Shown piece after piece: positions 45,782 through 62,956 of a stretch of 64,000 nucleotides of DNA (its first letter is position 1; each line of letters begins with the position of its first letter). The notes beneath the pieces were generated by a model. The model was not told where the DNA came from. It was given only the letters and a program-made list of their open reading frames with translations, and made no database searches. The stretch lies in contig NC_051104.1 of NCBI RefSeq assembly GCF_901709675.1, positions 5,377,501 through 5,441,500 on the forward strand, given 5' to 3'. This DNA is from Syngnathus acus. Its lineage: Eukaryota > Chordata > Actinopteri > Syngnathiformes > Syngnathidae. Made by a program: the position numbers and the translations under genes.

Positions 45782-47605
45782 TTACATCCAGATACGATAG
45801 AAACCTAAGACCACGGTGAGACAAGTGAACACTGAACCTAGAGGAGAAACAAAAGCAAATAATTAGTATCTGCTGTATAGTATATGTCAAATTAAAATAT
45901 GAATGCAATGAGATGTTTAATAGTTGACACGTGGAAAGGATTTATTTCTCAATATAATGAATGTGACATCACACCTGCAACGTATTTTATAGTGTCCAAT
46001 TTATGCGACTCGAGCATGGTTTTCAAACCCGCCACTTCAGTGTCAATTTTCATGTTGGTCTGAGTAAGAAGACGATCTTGCTCCGAAGTCTGTTAGAAAG
46101 AAAAAATGGGGTAAAAAAAAAAAAAAAAAGAGCGCTTTGTGCTTAATAAGATGGAAGGAAGATGATTTTGTAGTGACTAAGGGACATGATACAATGTACA
46201 AACCATTTCCAAAATTTCTGTCCGTGTTTCCATAAGTTTCTTCTCATGGTGTACTTTCTGAAAATAAAAAATGATGAGGATCACCTTTTACCATTAACTC
46301 CTATTCTAAGCATAAATGATCAAGATGGTGGAGCTTACCAGTTCTGTCACACGACTCTTCTCTAAATTCATGTCCAAAAATGTGTCTGAGCGTACTTTAT
46401 TCATCACATCCTAAAAAAGACACAGCATATGAGAAAACATAAATACACCTAACTGATTTGAAAGCAAATTAATGTTCAACTTATTCAACTTTGAGTAAAT
46501 CATATTCTTACTTACAGCGAGTTGCACCTTAAGCTGCCAGAGCTGGATCTTCAATTTCTGAAACATTAATATTTTGGAAAGTGATCATATTCTTGGTGAT
46601 AATATTTTTGCTTCTCTGGTATAGCTACACTATATCACATAACCAGAATAATAGACACATTATAGCTCCTCAACATGCTTACCTCATTCTCTGCCAGTAA
46701 TGTAGTAAACTCACTTTTCTCCAGAATCACCATGTCCTTCTTTAGGGCTGCTATTTGAGACATTATACGCTGCATCATTATTTCCTAACGAAGGCACACA
46801 ATTCATATGGAATTAAGATAAATTGCAGCATTGCATACACACAAACGCATTCCAAATTAGACACATTTACCTGCTGTACTTTGGTTACCATGTCACTGTA
46901 AATAGTGTCCATGGTAGAATTGGTCATGTTCAAGAGAACCTTAATTAAGGCTTCGGCTTCTTGAGTTGTAAAGCCTGTTAAGAGAAACATTGCGGCGTCA
47001 AAAGCAGAGGAATAGCGTTAAAAAAAAAACAGTGGCGGCGACTTTTACCGTTCTCTTCAAGGAGTCGAACCACCGCATGAGTGTCAAAGAACAGCTTTCG
47101 GATTTTAGGAACATCCGTCTGCACATCAGACTGGATGGGGCTGACAGAATTTTTCTCTAAAAGCAAAGTTATTGTTCAAACATTGCTTAATTGACAAGAC
47201 TCTTTAATTGGAATGACATTTTTGGATGCTCTAAGGCGGGGTCAGCTGCACCAGAAAGAAAAAAAGAGAAACTGGCAACATTCGTAGAATCTCAATGAAT
47301 AGTTGTATTAATTATTAAATAAATTAAGGACATTTTCACCACTATTCCAAACGATGGAAGATGTTTACGTCACCTGACTCACCTCTTGCGGACAGGTGCA
47401 GGTATCGTCGCCTCACGCTGTCAGATGAAGAACTCGGGAAACTTGCCGAGGATTTAAAATGTGGCCAACGAAGATCGATAGGAAGAACGTTCCAAGACAG
47501 ACGCCTGCTAAATTTCACGCTGTCTGTACTCGCAAGGCTGAAGCGCTTTTTATTGTGACAAAGAGCAAAAACGCCGAGACGCGTATGACATTGTTTGAGC
47601 ACCAT
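45782..47605 (-). CDS. mcur1: Mitochondrial calcium uniporter regulator 1
   Basis: This is an inner-membrane coiled-coil protein reported to act as a scaffold for the mitochondrial calcium uniporter. Nine exons (47605-47383 to 45837-45782) sum to 291 residues. The N-terminus MVLKQCHTRLGVFALCHNKK is basic and hydroxylated, as a mitochondrial import signal would be. The core begins KLFFDTHAVVRLLEENGFTT and continues as a long coiled coil (MVILEKSEFTTLLAENE). It ends in a transmembrane helix SVFTCLTVVLGFYRIWM. The words LFFDTHA and ESHKLDTIKYVAG fit MCUR1 better than its paralogue CCDC90B, which has ESNKLETIRYLA. The variable N-terminus is shorter than in human MCUR1 (359). It lies head-to-tail between the rgs9bp-like gene and dph2. 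Confidence 0.9.
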
Positions 47606-48545
47606 TGCAAGAGCGTAAAAGACGAACTAAACCCACCACGACAGTTTGAGCAAAACTACTTCCGCCTTTCAAAACGTCGGAAATATTTACGCACATCCGT
47701 TTCTGCCTTTCAGAATAAATTCCAATATCGGTACAAAAACTTGACCCTTTTCTTGCTTCATTTTCGTGAGCGTCATCATGACATCATATTTATTACCCTG
47801 ACCACGTTTAAACCCAAGCTAAATAAGATTTTTTTTCACTGTTTTGAGCAGCCACGAAGTATGTCACTGAAACCATTTTCAGACATTAATTTCTAATCTA
47901 GCATATCAGAGTGGGCTGTCATGACAACAAACACAGACTCTCCACAAGGATGCTTTTACCCTCCTTTATTTGTTTTATACGCAAATTCATGCACTAGCAC
48001 TTTAGCAAACAGGCACTTTATTAAATATGCAGCTCTGCTACTGGATGGGGGAGGTAGATGATGGGTCACTTTTAAACTCCTTTTACAATGGTGAGTAGTA
48101 ATTTCAAATACAAATAAGACCAAGGAAATTTCCATGCATTTAAGGTTACAAAAATCCACTGGCACTGTTGTCAATGGGGATAATATTCATATTTTTACAC
48201 ACACCAATTCCACACAGTCTCCACAGCACCACACATAAGCAAAGTTTTCATTAATATTGCACTATTTTACATGTGTGAAGACTGTAATTGCATTTATTGT
48301 AGCTGAATTTGCCTAAATTTATTTTTTAAAAGTGCTATTATAGGCCTATATTGAATTTGCATCTTACTATTTAATATATACAGAATATCTATTGGATGTT
48401 CATGCACATAATAAATCACTTTTCCTTGTCATAATACTGTTTTCTAAAGTAACAGTACTTTTTGGCTACTCTACCCACCTGTTACTGAGGTTCACAGGTA
48501 TTGACAAAAAAAAAAAAAAAGTCAAAGAGTACAACAAGTTTTTAC
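47606..48545. other. Gap between mcur1 start and rgs9bp-like stop
   Basis: The part next to 47605 should hold the mcur1 promoter. The minus-strand AATAAA at 47965-47970 fits the 3' end of the rgs9bp-like gene, giving a 3' UTR of about 580 bases. A plus-strand open frame at 47459-47896 overlaps mcur1 exon 1 antisense and shows no domain. Confidence 0.5.
47965..47970 (-). terminator. Poly(A) signal of the rgs9bp-like gene
   Basis: The minus strand reads CAAATAAAGG here. It is the best-placed signal after the stop at 48546. Confidence 0.5.
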
Positions 48546-50021
48546 TCATGTGAAGAAGAAGATACAGATAGACAAAGTGGTTGCCACCAAAATGACCGCA
48601 CACAGCGATAAAAGTGCCACATTGCGATCACGCCGGACGGCAAGCTGCTCGTCGTCCACAGAGAGCAGGGCCAGGGAGGCGCTGTCAACACTGCCTTGTG
48701 GCTCGGCAGGCAGCGACCCGTGGGGCTCCACCATCCAACGCAATACGTTCACCTTCGCTTCCATGTCATCAATCATGTGGTCAATTTGGTGGATCTCCTG
48801 CTCCATGGTCTTGCGGTCCTGGTTCTCAAGGCCATTGGCGTTCAGAGCGCGGTTCAGGTCTGGTAGACTGAGGGCTCGAGCAGCCACTTCACTGCTCCCC
48901 CCTGCATGATGACAAAAAAGTATTTCAAAATCAAGACAAGCTCGCCCCAATTAATCAATTCTAAATTAACCTTCTGAAATACACAAAGGTGATAATCAAT
49001 TTGTATTTTTTTTACCTTGCAGGCCAGTTTGGACTAAACTAGGACACTCAGCAAGAGTGAAGATGTCTCCCATGTTGAAAACTTTGCACATGTCAATATG
49101 AAGGAGCTCCAGGCTGGATGAGAAGGACACCCAAAGTAGCTCCATCTCCTTGCGCTGCTCCACAGGGAGGCTCTTGTCACGAAGATGCAAGGTGAGATGT
49201 TGACAGATGGTGGTGGCCAACGTCCGGGCCCTCTCTCTGGTTTGCTTCAACTCATCTCGCAGCTGTAAGCTGTCAGTGCAGCCGCCGACGCATGAAGCTA
49301 GATGCCGATAGCATGCCACCACCTCCACCGAGTCAAAATAATGATAAAGAAATCATGACACTCAGAAGGTGTATTTTATATATTTTTTTTTTTAAAAATC
49401 AAGGCAAATGCCACGAGTCATGGCCTTTGTTGATAAATGTAGTGTATTATCTGTAGTGCAAAAATGAATGTAGGTTAACAGCAACCGAGATATTTGAATG
49501 AGCACAAAGATGCAGCGAAGCAAAAAAAATCCTATTCAGTGAAAGTGCTGTTTTAGCCACAGGGATGAACTTGGTTTTGTTCTCACTGGCGGAGCCAGGA
49601 TTTTTTTCTTTTTTTTTTTATAGGCCATGGGGATGGGCAAGGATATTGCAGGGGTTCTGCAAAATGGAAATGTGGGAAAGAAATCCAGAAAAAAATAGAA
49701 AATACCCAAAGGTAAATTATCTGGCACCTTGTGGCCCCCCCCCCCTCTTGCCACTTAACTAGTCAATGGAAATAAATCTGGTGTTGATTTAGAGAATTTA
49801 TACTAGCTTTTGGATAACTTTTGTGACATAAAAAGCATGTTCTACCCATTTAAACGATTCAAAAGTAAAAAGTATTAAAACAACAGGACACCTTGTTAAA
49901 ATCTCTGTAATAGAATTAAGCTCACCTTAATCAAAGACTCCACCAGGGCTTTACCATCAGCCAAAGCCTTGTTTGTGCCAAGTGTGTTGTCATCTCCCAC
50001 TTTGTTATTTACAAGTGGCAT
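48546..50021 (-). CDS. rgs9bp: RGS9-binding protein (R9AP)-like membrane anchor
   Basis: In photoreceptors R9AP anchors the RGS9-Gbeta5 GTPase-accelerating complex to disc membranes and so speeds recovery from light. Three exons (50021-49926, 49322-49016, 48901-48546) give 252 residues; human R9AP is about 235. The family core is VVACYRHLASCVGG, then RDELKQTRERARTLATTIC, LWVSFSSSLELLHIDM, SSEVAARALS and MIDDMEAKVNVLRWMVE. It ends in a C-terminal membrane helix starting NVALLSLCAVILV. The tail anchor argues for R9AP over RGS7BP, which is palmitoylated. The start is uncertain: the MPLVNNKVGDD start gives the usual size, but the frame stays open to an ATG at 50120, adding 33 residues. I assign the R9AP type firmly and the exact paralogue less so. 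Confidence 0.82.
49586..49755 (+). repeat. GGCGGAGC-type repeat fragment, copy 3
   Basis: It starts CTGGCGGAGCCAGGA, continues through poly-T to GGGGATGGGC and ends in a poly-C block. The same block types occur near 2335 and 10735. It lies in the first intron of the rgs9bp-like gene. Confidence 0.35.
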
Positions 50022-51130
50022 GAGGATGAATTGCCAAGAACCGGGCACAAAATTCTGTCTTGGCTGGCTGCCCTTCACTACGCTGGTTGCTCCTTTTCCC
50101 TCACGAGGTGTTTCATTCACAGGTTTAGGTTCCAGTCCAAGTCCAATGCAGCAGAGCGGTGCATCCCCATATTCCGACTCCGTACCAGAGTCACGTCATC
50201 CGTAAACCTGTAAGTATGTTTTGCGGGGTGGGGAGAAAATATTAGAAAGTGATGAGAGTGAAGAAAGAGGCTAATAAAATGACTTCAGCAAGATGCTAAT
50301 CCAGTGATTGACCCCCTTTGCACCGACGCAGGATAAAGCCAACAACGGTAATCTCATTAACTGTCACTGAGAGCGAAGACAAGAGCAGCTGCCCGTCTTC
50401 ATCACAACTGTCCTTTCACTGAGGGGGAGGGCTGTGCTCTAGCTGTCTCACTCGACTTGAAAATAATATGCGTAGAAATTTATTGCAAACAGAATTTCAA
50501 ATCTAACCTAACAGTATAGAGAGAAAAAAAAAAACTTTAATTGCTTGGTTATAATTTGGTATGAGACAGTCAAAATGCAAAAAAAAAAAAGTACATCAAG
50601 GCTCCAAATTTGTGCACTAATTTTCAAACCAATATTTACTGCATTAAATATCTTACTCTAATATATATTTCTTTTTAAATCAGATTTGTTTGCACAGTAT
50701 CTGTGCCTCTGCAATTATGGAGAATACGATTGCACTTAAGCAACCTTGAGTGTTTTTGTGGCCACTTCACCCTGAGGCTGAAGATAATATAGACATCCTC
50801 ATTTGACCAGCTTTTGTGGAGCACCAAGCATGAATTCCCCTTGCGTGATGTTTCTATTGCAATGTATAATAAGCTTTTGGTGAATGACAGAAAAAAAAAA
50901 AGGAAAAAAAAAACACTAATCTGCAAAGCAAATATAAAAAGGGGCTGAATTGTGATTGTACGCTTCTAGTAAGAATCCTTAAGTTTGAGCATTTTGATAA
51001 AACAATCATTTTATTATATTTAGACTAGAGAACACAAACAATTCATTAAGCTTATAAAAGGCATTTTTTTAAGAAAAATATATGAATTTAGAAATTCCCC
51101 CAAAAGACATCATACTGGTTAATATGCTAG
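50022..51130. other. Upstream of rgs9bp-like gene and 3' side of kif20a
   Basis: The part up to about 50210 may be 5' UTR or further 5' coding of the rgs9bp-like gene. The rest is AT-rich with poly-A runs. A minus-strand AATAAA at 51010-51015 suits kif20a, about 115 bases after its stop. Confidence 0.45.
51010..51015 (-). terminator. kif20a: Poly(A) signal of kif20a
   Basis: AATAAA on the minus strand about 115 bases after the stop codon. Confidence 0.45.
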
Positions 51131-54100
51131 TCAACGACGTGGAGTTGCAGGAGTTTTCTTGAATGTGTGGCTTCTGGTCTTACGAGGAGATATGACCGCT
51201 TGCTTGAAGTTGCTGAGCAAGCCTTTCTTAGGTTTGGCCTGCACAGGTGACTTTGGAGTAAGCTGGGAAACTTCTGCCTTTAGGGAGGCAATTGCCTTGT
51301 CCTTCTCCGAAGACTGGGCTAAAATTTCCTGCATTGATTTCATCTTAGGAGAAACATAAAAAGCCTGGCCTGAGCATTTTGTTCTATTTATCGTTATGGC
51401 GCTCGCTCTGAGTGCATCTCACTTGTTCTTGGGTCTTGACCTGAAGATCCTCTAGTTCAACCGATTTCTCCAGGAAGCTGTCTCGAACCGTCTGAAGGGT
51501 TTCACTAAGTTCCATCAGTCGTTTCTCCAAGGACAATATCAACTAAGGGTAAAACAGAATTGAAGACGCTGCAATTTGAACATCTTGACTCAATCGTGAC
51601 CCTGAAAAACATTGTACCTGTTGCTTATCCTCACACATGCGTTCGATGGCACTTTTCTCCTTGTTGAGACGTTTCAGACGGTTCTCCCCTGTGGGAGTGA
51701 AACAAAAGGTTTCTACATTCCTACTTCTTCATTTCAATTTGGCTTCTCCTGTTGAAAGATTACAAACCTGCAGCTTCAAAGTCTTTTGAGGGTTGACACT
51801 GACATGACACGTCCACCGTAGCCACCGTGCAGACTTTGGTACCAGCTGCCAACTGTGAAAGCCGTCGCTCCAGGGCCTGCAGACACATTGGAACCAAATT
51901 AAAATTTTCTAAATGAATCCTCCAATCTGAAATGGCTACCTCCACTTTCTCCTGCTCAGCTGTGAACTCCTCAAGAGGCACGTAGTTGTCTTCAAGGTCA
52001 TTCATGGCACTCTTGTAAGCATGCTCTTTGATAGCATCCTTGTACATCTCGAAGGTGTTCTCCATCTTTTCTTGGTAGCTCTCCTTCAGCTCTTCCAACT
52101 GTTGGCTGAATATTCAAAGACACTCGCATCGCACGCTCGGCGAATCGGTCCAAGCGACCCGGTTGGAAACCTGCGGAGCTCCTCGCTCTCCATGATCTGC
52201 TGTAGCATGGCGTCGCCCATTTCCTTACGGATCTCCATCTCCTGCTCCAGGTTTCGTCTTCGTTCCGCCCGCAGTTTTGTTCGAAGGCTTTCGATAGTGT
52301 CCAGCAGCTCCTGGTGACAGTTGGGAGACCAATTTGGAGAAAAAAAAACCTCTCAAGATCTCCCATTGGAGATCAACGCAAAAACGGAGTTACGTTCTGT
52401 GTCAGTAAGGTCATGTCTGCGTCGCCGTCTTCATTCAGCAACTCGTCTTCGGACAGGAAGCTTTCCAGTGCCTGCCTGTCAATCACGCCATTCCTCACCA
52501 GAGATTTGCCGTTCGGAGCCAACAGAGACTGTGACAGAGACTCCAGAGACTTGTCTGGAATCACCTGTACCTGAAGATGACAAGCGATTGCTCCTCAAAT
52601 TTGTATACGAGCGGTTCCTAGCGCTGACGGAAAGACGGCTATTTTTTTATTTACTTGTTTGGCTACAGCGGAGAACTTCATGACGTGGAGCGTCTCGTCA
52701 TAGGTGGAAGCGCATTGGCTGATGTTGACGATCATCGAAGCTCTTCCTTTGCCGCAGAAAACCGCCTGGAAGAGCTTGGTCAGCTTGCTCTCTCGAAAAG
52801 GGATGCAGCTGCTCTTCATTCTGATTGGATGAAGAACTGCTCAAATAATTGTCTGACTGACAAGTTGATTTTTTTTTTACCTTTCGCTTTGATTGTTGCG
52901 CAGGGCATTGATGCACTTCCCCAGGATGAGGAGCGAGTTGTTAATGTTCCCCGCTTCTTTTAGCCTCTCGCCAAACGTTTTCGTTTTGTTGCATCTTTCC
53001 GAGCCGGCCAAGTCACACAGAGAAAACCTAAGGAGTTTAAATTAAGTGCTTTTGGTTATTTTTAAATGAGAGGGGGGGGGGGTTGTCTGGAAATGATTCA
53101 AACTTACTCTGACATCCTTTTAACTTTGTCTCCATCCATCTTGAGCAGCTTCATGGTGAATATGCTGTGGCTGTGAGGAAAGTTGTTTTTAATATGTTTT
53201 CATTTTCGATTGGGGAAAAGCGAATTTGCCTTCTGCTGGAGGACTGGTTCATCTTGGTGGTTGCAGCACTCCGGTTTTTGTTGCCAATCAGTAGTATTTT
53301 GCTGGCTTCCGACAAACTCTGGATGTTGATCCATCGAAGATCTAAAATATATATTTTTTAAAAATACAGTAAAAACAATTCATTGGCTGTATTAAGGTCA
53401 GAGGTCATCCTCTCACCTTTAACATAAGCGTTGCCAGCGCCGTCATCGCAAACACGAAGAGCAGAACGTTTCTTGGACTGCCGAAGGAGATCGTAGACGC
53501 GCTCGTTGTAGATTTCAAAGAATGCCACCCATACGGCAAACTGGAAGCGCTCTTCATCTGTCCGAGAATGCATTTTTTTTTTTCTTTTAATCCATTCGAT
53601 TTTTTTCTTTAATCCATTGGATCATGTTACCTGATTGATAGTCAGACAATGAGGAAGAGGAAGGCGCAGGATAGAAGACGGAATCTGATCCACTGCTGGG
53701 TCTTCGGTTATCACATTCCTTCAGGGAGAAACACAAATAAAGTTGGACACTCTCTTTGACTTGAATGTTAATCATCTATTTCACCTCTCTGAATGATGCA
53801 AGGCTAGCAGCTTTAGCAATTTTCTCCTGTTTGACTTGCTCAGCATCCAGAAATCGCGTATCATTTCTGAGGTAGGGCTTCACGTCCATGCAAACATATT
53901 GGCGTCCTGCGATGTACTGAAAAATGCCGTCCAATACTCGAGGCAATATTCCCGGCTCTTTTGAAGTTCCTGAATTAGAACATTTGAATGGAACTTCTGA
54001 ATGAATGAATGACTCCATTAGAAATGTCATTTGTATATTGACCTAGGATTGTAAAGGTTTTCCCAGCATTGGTGACACCATAGCTGAAGATCAGCGAATT

Positions 54101-54676
54101 CTCCCCATCCAAGAAATCAGACATTTGACTTTTGACAGTGTTGTCATACAGCTCGGCCTGGGTTGTCTCTGGTCCAAAAATCTAAAAATGCGAGCAATTA
54201 TTAGAAGAAAAAAAATGATATATCAAATATTTTCACCGATCAATTGACATGAATTGATTGGAACGAATTAAGTGAAAGGTTGCTTACCTTGGAAAATGAC
54301 ATTTTGTGGACAGACATGGCGATGCCCTTCTCAAAGGACTTCATGGTGGCAGAACCTTTCGGGGCTTGCAGCGTCACCATTTGGTCGTTTTCTATTATCA
54401 CACAATCCTGATTACAATAAATAAATTAGTCAGTAATGTGTCAAATAAATAAATTGCATTTTATGACTGGTCTACAGTACCTGATCCTCCTTGTCAGAGA
54501 GCTCATCTTTAGAAAAAGGTCTCACTCGAAGGTAGACTTTCATAGTCTGCTGTTCTGCTGCTCCTAATGTGTCCTCCTGCAATTCAGACCAGAAATGGGC
54601 TTGGCAAGTCTGAGATGAGAAAAATAAGGGGGAATGTGCAGTATACCTGTGGAGGTGAAAGAAAAGTCATATCCAT
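51131..54676 (-). CDS. kif20a: Mitotic kinesin-like protein KIF20A (MKLP2)
   Basis: This is a plus-end kinesin-6 motor of the central spindle that brings the chromosomal passenger complex to the midzone for cytokinesis. The first coding exon starts [10 protein letters not shown] (ATG at 54674-54676); the upstream open frame lacks another ATG. The motor begins [10 protein letters not shown]. The P-loop is GVTNAGKT, switch I is split by an intron within NQSSSRSHS, and switch II is LCDLAGSER. The large kinesin-6 insertion between P-loop and switch I is present (about residues 130-250). [10 protein letters not shown] and [10 protein letters not shown] regions match KIF20A closely. A coiled-coil stalk follows, and a basic tail ends [13 protein letters not shown]20B and KIF23 are less likely, from the motor sequence and the shorter stalk. 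One intron (53229-53171) uses a GC donor. Confidence 0.93.
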
Positions 54677-55570
54677 GTCACCAGGCTGTATGGTTGTCAC
54701 ACAAAATTGCTCCCTAAAAACTTTTGAGGCGCTTCCACGGAGCTTCTTGGTAGCATGGACAACAAGGGAGGGGCCGAACAATTAGTTTTAACTCAGAGCT
54801 GGTGAGAAGTGAAATGGGCATCCAATGAGTTTGGAGAAGCGGGCTTTAAGGAGGAAAGCAGGTTCACATTCAGATTCGCCAACGTGCAACCTGTTTGCTG
54901 GTAAAATTCCGATATGCAAATTCTCAAATTTTTTAAACTAAGTACCACCATTAATAATAAAAAAAAAAAAATGCATAGCTGTCCATCCAAGGACCAGTCA
55001 CCAGGTAATTAAGGTTTAATGTTGAAAAAAGTTTATTGTAAGCCACTATAACATTAACACCTTTTAATGTTATAGTAAGGAAACTGTACTGGTTAACATT
55101 TGCATCACAGTTCTGGTTTTAAAAACATGCAATCATTACTGAGATGAACAAAAGGTTTAGAAGTTCCATTAGGTTCACCTATGAAGTCAATTTAGATTGT
55201 GAAGTTTCACCCAAAAATCTGAATCAGTGCTGTTGCATTTCTTTTTTTTTAATTATTTCTGCTGTTACCCCTTTTTACATATCCATTGCTCTTCCTCCCG
55301 ATTTGTTTGCATGTATGAATTGTTAAGTGTATATTGGAATTTTTTTCATTATACTTTATTAGGCTGCATCATTTACTGCAAGTCATTTATTAACATGTCA
55401 CAGTCTATCATTATGAAGCCCTACACACACAAAATGACATTAAAATCCTGATGTGCTAGGGAATTTTTTTTATCAAAATACATTTATGGATACATGTTGA
55501 CTAGTGTAAAAAAGAAAAGAAAAAGGCAAGTCATTTTCTTTCTTTTTTTCTTTATTGCATCAGTGCATAT
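54677..55570. other. Gap between kif20a start and rps20 stop
   Basis: The 54677-54900 part should hold the kif20a promoter and 5' UTR. The rest is AT-rich. A minus-strand AATAAA at 55551-55556 serves rps20. No further gene is visible. Confidence 0.5.
55551..55556 (-). terminator. rps20: Poly(A) signal of rps20
   Basis: AATAAA starts 15 bases after the stop codon, giving the very short 3' UTR usual for ribosomal-protein messages. Confidence 0.75.
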
Positions 55571-56592
<1,022 letters not shown>

Positions 56593-57299
56593 TGTGATAG
56601 TTCCTGACCGACTTATTCGGAAGAAAATCAGGCGAACAGCGGTGAGCCAGGAGTACCAGCAACGTGGTGACTGGTTAGCTTTTCAAGAAAGAGGGCTCGC
56701 TAAGGGCCGTTTCCTGCATATGTACCGGTCATCCGGGTTCTTTTTCTTTCTTCTCTGTGGGTTTGTGACAGCGACACCTAACGGCAGACCACCAGGAGTA
56801 TTCGGTACTGGTAACTAGAATAGACCATTTTAAAACATTTGTCGGGTAGACGATGATAGTTTAAAACGTGCGTATAATATTTTGAAACCAAATATAGAGA
56901 TAAGGATGGAATGCATATAGTTCGTATAAATATAGTTAATTTATTATTTTGTAATATAGCAACAAGAATTGCATGTTTCGCGTGATGGCTTTGGTTTGAA
57001 ATGAAACCGGAAGTTGTCTCCGAGTAAATGATGCAAAAAGACAATTCTTGGTCAAGTAACGGGGAACAGGGCAGCCGGGGGTAAATCCATGTCACAAGTT
57101 TTCTTAAAAAATGTCGGTGTTATTGTTATGATTGACTAATACAAAGATACATTTCTAAAGTTTATTGCAGTTTCGCGTCAATGGAGGGCTTTGCATCATG
57201 ATGTCCAAACGCGCACCAAGTGACAGAAAAAGTTTCAAACTCTTCTTGCAGACAACTTAAAAGTTGAATGGGATCGGAATAACACCAAGGAAGGCGGAC
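56593..57299. promoter_or_regulatory. Divergent rps20/anks6 promoter region
   Basis: 707 bases lie between start codons pointing apart. The rps20 5' UTR lies at about 56593-56660, with words resembling the mammalian leader (listed separately). The anks6 start site should lie around 57100-57290. No TATA box is clear on either side. Confidence 0.5.
56601..56652 (-). promoter_or_regulatory. rps20: rps20 5' leader with mammal-like sequence blocks
   Basis: On the minus strand two words stand out: CTCACCGCTGTTCGC (about 56646-56632) and AAGTCGGTCAGGAA (56614-56601). The same words, in the same order, occur in the human RPS20 leader as I remember it. A pyrimidine tract TTTTCTTCC lies between them. 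Confidence 0.5.
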
Positions 57300-61974
<4,675 letters not shown>

Positions 61975-61981
61975 CTCTGAA

Positions 61982-62090
61982 TGGAATGCACTTATATAGC
62001 GCTTTATCGACACTACATGGTGCCTGGCATTCACCCATTCACACACACACACACACATTCATAAGCTGCTGCCACCCAGGAAAGTTTGCC
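61982..62090 (+). repeat. Teleost repeat fragment in the anks6 3' UTR
   Basis: Eight bases after the anks6 stop begins ATGGAATGCACTTATATAGC, then GCTTTATCGACACTACATGG and TTCACCCATTCACACACAC. I know this order as a common dispersed sequence in teleost genomes. It includes an (AC)8 run at 62041-62056. Confidence 0.55.
62041..62056. repeat. (AC)8 microsatellite
   Basis: Eight uninterrupted AC units within the repeat-derived 3' UTR of anks6. Confidence 0.9.
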
Positions 62091-62212
62091 GGTTGCAAGA
62101 CTGCCACTAAAATGTGCAACTATGAGGAAAACAAAGGGAGTATAAGAAAATGGGATATTGGGACGCTTGAGTATTTTATGTCTTCAGTAACAGACCATTC
62201 CAGTGTGCCTGA

Positions 62213-62218
62213 AATAAA
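62213..62218 (+). terminator. anks6: Poly(A) signal of anks6
   Basis: AATAAA lies about 240 bases after the anks6 stop, beyond the repeat fragment. Confidence 0.55.
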
Positions 62219-62650
62219 CATTTAAATACTTTGTTAATAGTTTTTGTTTATATTTGACCATTATTTTACATCGAAAAGAGTCGAAACATGAGCAACAGTT
62301 TGCAGTGGGTCTCTGATTCCAACTTTCTACTAAACTTGGAATATATGTTATGAATAGAATATGTTAAAAAATGAATTTTCCTGTGCAATGCTAACAAATG
62401 TTTTTGGATCACGTGTGTGACTTTGGACAGTGGCTTTCCTGCATTGTGCCACTATACCGGATGACTCTTGACTGGTTTCCCGCCACCCTGTCAACACAAA
62501 GTTGGTTATTTGCAGCTGTGGCGAACATCAGTATCAACAGTCGTTGGCACATTCCACAATATCACGCTTTACAACAGATCCCACTACTTAAGCGATCGTT
62601 AATGTCATGAACGGCTCTGCCCTAAATAATTGTGACAAAAATGAAATGAG
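62219..62650. other. Gap with weak open frames, no gene called
   Basis: An ATG at 62288 opens MSNSLQWVSDSN but stops after about 21 codons. A second open frame at 62398-62610 has no recognisable domain. Nothing here can be called a gene. Confidence 0.4.
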
Positions 62651-62689
62651 TGGATGTTTGGTGTCATACAAGAGTGACCGTCCCCATCA

Positions 62690-62956
62690 ATGATTCATGT
62701 CCATTAGAATCTAACTTGTCACATCACCTCTCCACGCTTTCCCTGAAGTCCCACGATGACATCTTGATCAGTGGAAGCCACACTATTGCAACTGGCATGT
62801 GGCCCCATTGTCACCCCCACGCTCACACGCACTTGCGTGCAAAGGTGGATGCAAGCGGCATTGGCAGGGCTTCAGTTGAATGACATCTCGGATGATGATC
62901 TCAGCGGATTTATACCAATGCCAAAGCGTCCATCTAGGTTTAATGCTCGCCGCTGA
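62690..62956 (+). other. Coding-looking fragment of unknown origin
   Basis: Frame one from about 62690 reads LSTLSLKSHDDILISGSH. A frame shifted by one base reads on from about 62773 to a TGA at 62954-62956 and ends LNDISDDDLSGFIPMPKRPS then RFNARR. The second peptide has the acidic, then proline, then basic order of many protein tails, and an acceptor-like GTGCAAAG lies at 62844. A GGTAAGA donor-like site follows at 62961. It may be the last exon(s) of an unrecognised gene or a decayed copy. I do not recognise the protein. Confidence 0.2.

Noticed and set aside
45782-47605. CCDC90B instead of MCUR1
   Set aside because: The LFFDTHA and ESHKLDTIKY words fit MCUR1; CCDC90B differs at these positions.
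47459-47896. Plus-strand 145-codon frame antisense to mcur1 exon 1
   Set aside because: No domain and it overlaps a well-supported exon on the other strand.
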